Of a stretch of DNA of 23,888 nucleotides, positions 19,904-23,888 are shown piece after piece. The position numbers and the translations under genes were made by a program. The stretch covers positions 1 through 23,888 of IMG/VR virus record IMGVR_UViG_3300048921_000452. The stretch is one strand, 5' to 3'. This DNA comes from a virus. The notes under the pieces were generated by a model that was not told the DNA's origin, ran no database searches, and saw only the letters and a list, made by a program, of their open reading frames with translations. Within the stretch, counting starts at the first letter, position 1. Every line of letters starts with the position of its first letter.

Positions 19904-21613
19904 TTACTTCATTGCGTGGTGGCGTTTTACGGTTGTGGCGCCGCGGGCGGTCACCGTCGTCTTCGTGCCTGGCGGCGCGGTCGGCACCTCGACGATGACT
20001 TTGACCGGAATTGCCTCGATCTGGCGCATCATCTCCTCGCCGACGAGGCCTCGATTGGCAGCGTCGCGAAGCTTAAGTTTCGGCCGCTCGTTGTAGTAGG
20101 TGAACGCATATGCGGAGTCGAAACCGGCATCGGCGCGAGCGACCTTTCGGCCCGAAGCGTGTTCACCGCCTCCCTTGCCAAACATCTCGTAGAGCGCGAA
20201 CCGGATCTGTTCTTCTTCGCTCGTTCCGTAGACTTCGTGGCCAGCCCATTTGGCGAAATCGCGACGGCGCGGCGCTTCGAGCTGAAACAGGCCGTAGCCG
20301 GATCCCCGCTTTCCGCCCTTCAGGATCTGCCACTGATGCGGATTGCCGTTGCTTTCCGCCATCGCCGCCGCCGCCATCGCCACGGCGACATTGCGATCCG
20401 CGCCAAGGGCCTCGATCCGCTGTCGGATCCCCTGTCCGCGGCGCGCCATGTCGATGACCTTGCTGCGTTCCCAGGTCGCGCCGGCGCGTGGCGCGACGAA
20501 GCTCTGTGCCGCCTCGAGCATCGTGCCGGCCGCCCGCTCTAGCTTTTCGACCGCCGGCCTGAAATTCCGAACGACCGTGTCCTTCAGCGCCGTTCCGCCG
20601 TCGGCGATCGCCCGGCCGCCACCGATGAAAGCGTCGAGGATCGGCTCGGTGACGCTGGCGGCGGCGGAACCGGCGACCGCTACGCCCTTCTGGCCGAGCT
20701 GCATGGCAATCGTCTTCTTGCGCTGCCAGCGCGTCGCCTTTTCGATCTCGCCGTCGGACTGGACGACACCATGGGCCGACAGGTCGGTCATATCGGCCGA
20801 GATCGCTTTCGATCCCTGGCGGAGTAGCGGGAGCAGCGCTCCCCCGCCGAACGTGTCGGCGACCCGCTTGGCGGTCAGCGGGTCCTTCTGGCGCGCAACA
20901 GCGTCGGCAAGATCGAGGGTCATCGCCGAATAATCCAGCGTGCCGTCGTCTTTGGTTCGAAACTTTACCCCAAGCCGGTTCATCAACGCCAAGGCCGAGT
21001 TATTTCGGCCGTATTTGGCATCGTGCATCGTCTCGGCGATGGATCCGATGGCGCCATTGGCGGCGTTCTTGTCGACGCCGGCGCGCTCGGCCGCGCCCTG
21101 CCATTCCTGCAGCTGCTTGTTCGCAATTCCGAGCGTCTTCGACATGCGGCCCAGTGCCGCAGCACTCGACGACCAACTGTCGGCCAGCTTGTAGCCAGCA
21201 TAGGCGGCGGCACCGACGATCGCGACAGTCGCAACCGCGGCCGTCGCTACACCGCCGAGGGCGCCGCCCAGCGCCGTCGCGCCGCTCGCTGCCTCACCGA
21301 GGCCCGTCCCGGCCGCGGCGCCGGCTTCCTGGACAGCGCCCAGGCGTGACGCGATGCCGCCGGTGAGCGAGGATCCGCCGAGCGCCTTGGATGCCGCCTG
21401 CTCGACGGCACCGAAGGTGCGCACGAGGCTACGGAGCCGGGAGTCGGATCGCCGTCCGGCCTGGTCGACGGAGCGGCCGAAGCGGTCGCTGGCGCGGTTC
21501 GCCTCGTTGACGGTCTTCGGCAGCCGGCCGAACCGCTTCTCGGCCGAGTTGATGCCCGAGGCGGTCTTGTCGCTGGCAACGATCGCGACGGCGTAGCGAG
21601 ACTGGGCGCCCAT
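19904..21613 (-). CDS. Tape measure protein fused to a lysozyme-like domain
   Basis: At 569 aa this is short for a tape measure, predicting a short tail. Residues 1-100 are polar and helical with Lys/Arg-rich repeats. Residues 111-141 form a glycine/alanine-rich hydrophobic segment typical of the membrane-inserting part. Residues about 381-525 read as a phage tail lysozyme: VAMAAAAMAESNGNPHQWQ (candidate catalytic Glu420), GSGYGLFQLEAPRRRDFAKW (437-456), then helices to NERPKLKLRDAAN. Such domains open the peptidoglycan locally for DNA entry. The last 40 residues (VEVPTAPPGTKTTVTARGA) are strand-like and basic. ATG 21613 has a G-rich site 8 nt upstream. Its place after the chaperone pair supports the call. 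Confidence 0.87.
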   Translation of the reverse strand: MGAQSRYAVAIVASDKTASGINSAEKRFGRLPKTVNEANRASDRFGRSVDQAGRRSDSRLRSLVRTFGAVEQAASKALGGSSLTGGIASRLGAVQEAGAAAGTGLGEAASGATALGGALGGVATAAVATVAIVGAAAYAGYKLADSWSSSAAALGRMSKTLGIANKQLQEWQGAAERAGVDKNAANGAIGSIAETMHDAKYGRNNSALALMNRLGVKFRTKDDGTLDYSAMTLDLADAVARQKDPLTAKRVADTFGGGALLPLLRQGSKAISADMTDLSAHGVVQSDGEIEKATRWQRKKTIAMQLGQKGVAVAGSAAASVTEPILDAFIGGGRAIADGGTALKDTVVRNFRPAVEKLERAAGTMLEAAQSFVAPRAGATWERSKVIDMARRGQGIRQRIEALGADRNVAVAMAAAAMAESNGNPHQWQILKGGKRGSGYGLFQLEAPRRRDFAKWAGHEVYGTSEEEQIRFALYEMFGKGGGEHASGRKVARADAGFDSAYAFTYYNERPKLKLRDAANRGLVGEEMMRQIEAIPVKVIVEVPTAPPGTKTTVTARGATTVKRHHAMK

Positions 21614-21627
21614 CGTTCAGCCCCCCG

Positions 21628-22025
21628 CTACCATCCGTTCTGCTCGGCCGCGTCGAACCATTCGAGCAGCTCCGACCATGGGTGCGCCGCGATCTCGCGC
21701 GGCGTCTTGGCATACCGACGGGCGAGGAGGTCGAGCCTCAATCGCCAGTCGGCTGGTCTTCCCCCAGGAAGGCGCCGATGTACCGGGCGGCAGTTAGAAA
21801 CGGCCGGGCGGGCAGCTTGCCGACCGCGCCGAGCGGCATCGCCGCGATGTGCGAGACGGCGAACTTGTCGGCGGCCCGGCCGGAATGCTTGTCGATCTCG
21901 ACCAGCTCGTCCGCGGTAGGCTCGCGCAGGCGGATCTCGCTATAGATGGTGCCGCCATGCTCGATCGGCGGCACCAGCGGGATGATCTTCTCCGACGGGA
22001 GATCGGCGACCTTGGTCTTTTCCAT
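21628..22025 (-). CDS. Tail assembly chaperone, -1 frameshift fusion product (about 132 aa)
   Basis: The region between the chaperone stop (21738) and the tape measure start is open in the -1 frame and has no start codon of its own. It encodes DWRLRLDLLARRYAKTPREI followed by AAHPWSELLEWFDAAEQNGW and ends at TAG 21630-21628. A run of five G (21765-21761) in CTG-GGG-GAA-GAC lies in the overlap. Slippage of the GGG codon by -1 would join 88 residues of the chaperone to 44 residues of this extension. Frameshifting at this exact place, just before the tape measure gene, is a conserved feature of tailed phages (lambda gpG-gpGT type). The extension looks like real protein (amphipathic, Trp-rich). 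Frameshift efficiency cannot be judged. Confidence 0.7.
21738..22025 (-). CDS. Tail assembly chaperone (Mu gp41-like)
   Basis: The 95-aa product starts at ATG 22025, one base after the tube stop; the longer frame from 22037 would overlap the tube gene. It begins MEKTKVADLPSEKIIPLVPP and contains GGTIYSEIRLREPTADELVEIDK, the core of the gp41/gpE-type chaperone family, then a C-terminal helix (FLTAARYIGAFLGEDQPTGD). It coats the tape measure during tail assembly. The end carries the slippery G-run used for the frameshifted form. Confidence 0.87.
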   Translation of the reverse strand: MEKTKVADLPSEKIIPLVPPIEHGGTIYSEIRLREPTADELVEIDKHSGRAADKFAVSHIAAMPLGAVGKLPARPFLTAARYIGAFLGEDQPTGD

Positions 22026-22026
22026 A

Positions 22027-22392
22027 TCAGTTCTCACTCACATCCGGACCTTCGAACGCGATCTCGAAGGTGCCTTCCTCGGAATTGACCTCGACCGGCT
22101 CGCCGACGCGGCTCATGTTGCGGCCGACGATCGTCTTGCCGTTGATGAGCTCGAGGGTGACGGTGACGTCGTTGGCGTTGGCCAGCGCGCCGATCGCGGT
22201 GCCGCTGCCGTCACGGCCGGTCCAGGAGATGCGACCCGGGGCGGGCATCTCCTTGAAGCCGTGAAAGCCGTCCTGCCCCATGAGGGTCTCGCGGGTGGAC
22301 TGGCTGACGCGATAGGTCCCCGCGCCGACGAGCGCGTAGGATCGGCCGTCCACCGCCACGAAGGCGGTGCCGGCCAGGCGATTGTCTGCCAT
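22027..22392 (-). CDS. Tail tube protein (Mu gp40-like)
   Basis: The 121-aa product begins MADNRLAGTAFVAVDGRSYAL and contains GFHGFKEMPAPGRISWTGRDGSG, LELINGKTIVGRNM and FEIAFEGPDVSEN, the conserved pattern of Mu-type tube proteins, whose hexameric rings stack inside the sheath. AAGGAG lies 5 nt before ATG 22392. It follows the sheath gene by 9 bp and is coupled to the chaperone by one base. Confidence 0.93.
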   Translation of the reverse strand: MADNRLAGTAFVAVDGRSYALVGAGTYRVSQSTRETLMGQDGFHGFKEMPAPGRISWTGRDGSGTAIGALANANDVTVTLELINGKTIVGRNMSRVGEPVEVNSEEGTFEIAFEGPDVSEN

Positions 22393-22401
22393 GGGGGCTC
22401 C

Positions 22402-23886
22402 TTAGTTCAGCCGGAACTGGATGAGGGTGGCGAAGATGCGCAGCTGGTTGATCAGCGTGCCGGGCCACAGGACGTTGACGCGGTTGGGGTTTTGCGCGTC
22501 CTTCTCGACCACGACCTGCTGGGCGAAGGCATCGCCGTTCTGGACGAAACCCTCGTCCTCGAGCTGGCGGTACTGGGCGATCAGCTCGGCGCGGATGACC
22601 TTCGGCGTGACGACGTTGCGGCCCGCGCGGACCCGGGTGGCATCGGAAGCCAGCTTCACCCGCGAGAATTTCGCCGTGATCGCGCCGGAGAGCCGGCGGA
22701 TGACGAAGGCGAGGAGGAACAACGTCTCGATTTCGAGGTAGCTGTTGTCGGCCTGACCCTGGGCGTTCGTCGAATAGGTCGTGATGATGTTTTCGATCAC
22801 GACCGTGCTGTTGGCATCTACCCGCCAGGTCGAAATGCTGCTCTGGAGCAGCATCTGCCGATCGAAGAGACCGAAGCGCGATTCCAGCTTCGGCGCCAGG
22901 ATGCCGGCGACGGTCAGCGTCTGCAGCGGCAGGCCCGCATCGGCGCGCAGGCTGACGGCCGCGGCGCCGGCGAAAGCGGCGGCCCAGCAGTAATTCGGCG
23001 ACGGGCTGTCGTTGAAGCCGATGACGCTGAGGTGCTGGTCGTTCTGCGCGCTGCCGAAGGTGGCGAGGTTGCCGAGCGTATCGCGTTTGGCGATGAAGCA
23101 ATGGCCGAACGCCTGCATCGACCAGGACCACCGGCCCGGGGAGATGTCGCTGAGCAGCGCCTTGATCGCGGCGATCGACGTCGCGTCCGTGTACGGCGAG
23201 ACGATGAAGTCGAAGGTGACGTCGCCGAGGGTGGCGAGCGCCGCGGTCAGCGACGGGTTGACGGTGCCGCCGCTCATGGCGGTGATAACGACCGACAGCC
23301 CCGCGGGCATCGCCTCGCCGCCGGCGGTGCCGAGGAAGTTGAAGCGAATGTCGATATCGTTGGCGGCCAAGCCCTTGTGGCGCGCGGTGATGTTGATCGT
23401 CGACGTCGACGTCGCCGCGGTAACCGGCAGGTCGGTCACCGCGGCGATCGCGGTGCGCAGCGCGGCCGCGGCCTGCACCGCGGTCATGCCGACGGTGACG
23501 TTGGCGGTGACGAGCGTGCCAGCGATGTAGAGGCTGAGCGTGCCGGCGGCCGTCGCGGTACCAGTGAAGGCAATGCTGCCGGTGGCGGCGGCGCCGCCGG
23601 CGTCGTCGGCGAGCGGCAGGACCCACGCCTCGCCGAACTGGTCGTTGGCGCGATAGGCGGCGTACATCGCGGCGAGCATCGATCCGATGCCGGCGCCAGC
23701 CTTGACGTCGGCCATGGAGCGCGCCTGGATTGGCGTGCTGGCGGCATAGCTGCCGGCCGATGTCATCTGGCCGAGGATCAGCGCGCGCTGTGTGATCGCC
23801 GCGGTATTGGCGCGCGACGGATCAATTTCCGCGTAGAACAGCGGCACGAGCAGGTTCTGAGGAACCTGCTTGAACGGGACGGTCAT
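22402..23886 (-). CDS. Contractile tail sheath protein (Mu gpL-like)
   Basis: The 494-aa product is complete; its ATG 23886 is two bases from the right edge, so the upstream gene is not visible. The start MTVPFKQVPQNLLVPLFYAE is followed by IDPSRANT and QRALILGQM, the signature of Mu-type sheath proteins. The middle (about 95-200) is an inserted beta-rich domain (GSIAFTGTATAAGTLSLYIAGTLVTANVTVG...). The C-terminal third has NSYLEIETLFLLAFVIRRLSGAI and ends FATLIQFRLN, the strand that interlocks neighbouring subunits. It contracts to drive the tube and spike through the envelope. Confidence 0.95.
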   Translation of the reverse strand: MTVPFKQVPQNLLVPLFYAEIDPSRANTAAITQRALILGQMTSAGSYAASTPIQARSMADVKAGAGIGSMLAAMYAAYRANDQFGEAWVLPLADDAGGAAATGSIAFTGTATAAGTLSLYIAGTLVTANVTVGMTAVQAAAALRTAIAAVTDLPVTAATSTSTINITARHKGLAANDIDIRFNFLGTAGGEAMPAGLSVVITAMSGGTVNPSLTAALATLGDVTFDFIVSPYTDATSIAAIKALLSDISPGRWSWSMQAFGHCFIAKRDTLGNLATFGSAQNDQHLSVIGFNDSPSPNYCWAAAFAGAAAVSLRADAGLPLQTLTVAGILAPKLESRFGLFDRQMLLQSSISTWRVDANSTVVIENIITTYSTNAQGQADNSYLEIETLFLLAFVIRRLSGAITAKFSRVKLASDATRVRAGRNVVTPKVIRAELIAQYRQLEDEGFVQNGDAFAQQVVVEKDAQNPNRVNVLWPGTLINQLRIFATLIQFRLN

Positions 23887-23888
23887 GG

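Noticed and set aside
22211-23626. A 471-codon minus-strand frame over the sheath and tube genes
   Set aside because: Out of frame with two well-recognised tail genes and almost entirely Arg/His/Gly/Ala.
1-23888. CRISPR array or insertion sequence
   Set aside because: No regularly spaced direct repeats of CRISPR type and no transposase or terminal inverted repeats were found. The 19-bp repeats near higBA are short inverted operators at irregular spacing.

Overview
The window is the late half of a temperate phage (prophage) with a contractile, Mu-type tail, in a GC-rich host. The base composition, the G/C-ending codons, the P4-type integrase and the protein style suggest an alphaproteobacterium, perhaps a sphingomonad. 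No rRNA, tRNA or host housekeeping gene is present to confirm this.

Right to left on the minus strand (23886 to 14776) runs a compact, mostly overlapping tail operon in Mu gene order: sheath, tube, tail assembly chaperone with a -1 frameshift extension, a short tape measure with a C-terminal lysozyme-like domain, the circularisation/baseplate protein (gpN), hub (gpP/gp44), spike (gp45), gp46, baseplate J (gp47) and gp48. From 14706 to 3757, on the same strand, come host-recognition and lysis genes: an SGNH-hydrolase fibre with internal repeats, a lectin-like protein, a pyocin-knob-type fibre protein, a 1198-aa appendage with a second SGNH domain, a holin-like membrane protein with two possible starts, an N-acetylmuramidase endolysin, and a 908-aa Calx-beta/lectin/SGNH protein. 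Three unrelated-looking tail proteins thus carry esterase-type domains, which suggests an O-acetylated surface polysaccharide as target (inference).

The left part (1-3800) is an accessory and control region. Two small plus-strand genes follow a higB/higA-like toxin-antitoxin pair. Leftward from 2411 run two small unknown genes, then a Com-family zinc-finger protein overlapping a C5-cytosine DNA methyltransferase: the arrangement of Mu com-mom, but with a different modification enzyme. Five copies of a 19-bp inverted repeat (TGTATGG-N5-CCATACA type) sit at the promoters of the leftward genes, higB and higA. Two adjacent stem-loops with different stems and an identical loop lie upstream of com, and a potential stem masks the methyltransferase ribosome binding site. 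At the far left edge is the N-terminus of a P4-type tyrosine integrase, separated from the methyltransferase by 444 bp of non-coding, hairpin-rich DNA.

Most likely use: the tail operon builds the injection machine, the fibre proteins bind and deacylate the envelope, the holin and muramidase release progeny, Com and the methyltransferase modify phage DNA late in infection, and higBA plus its operators stabilise the prophage or regulate the left end. The most unusual content lies between 700 and 2950.
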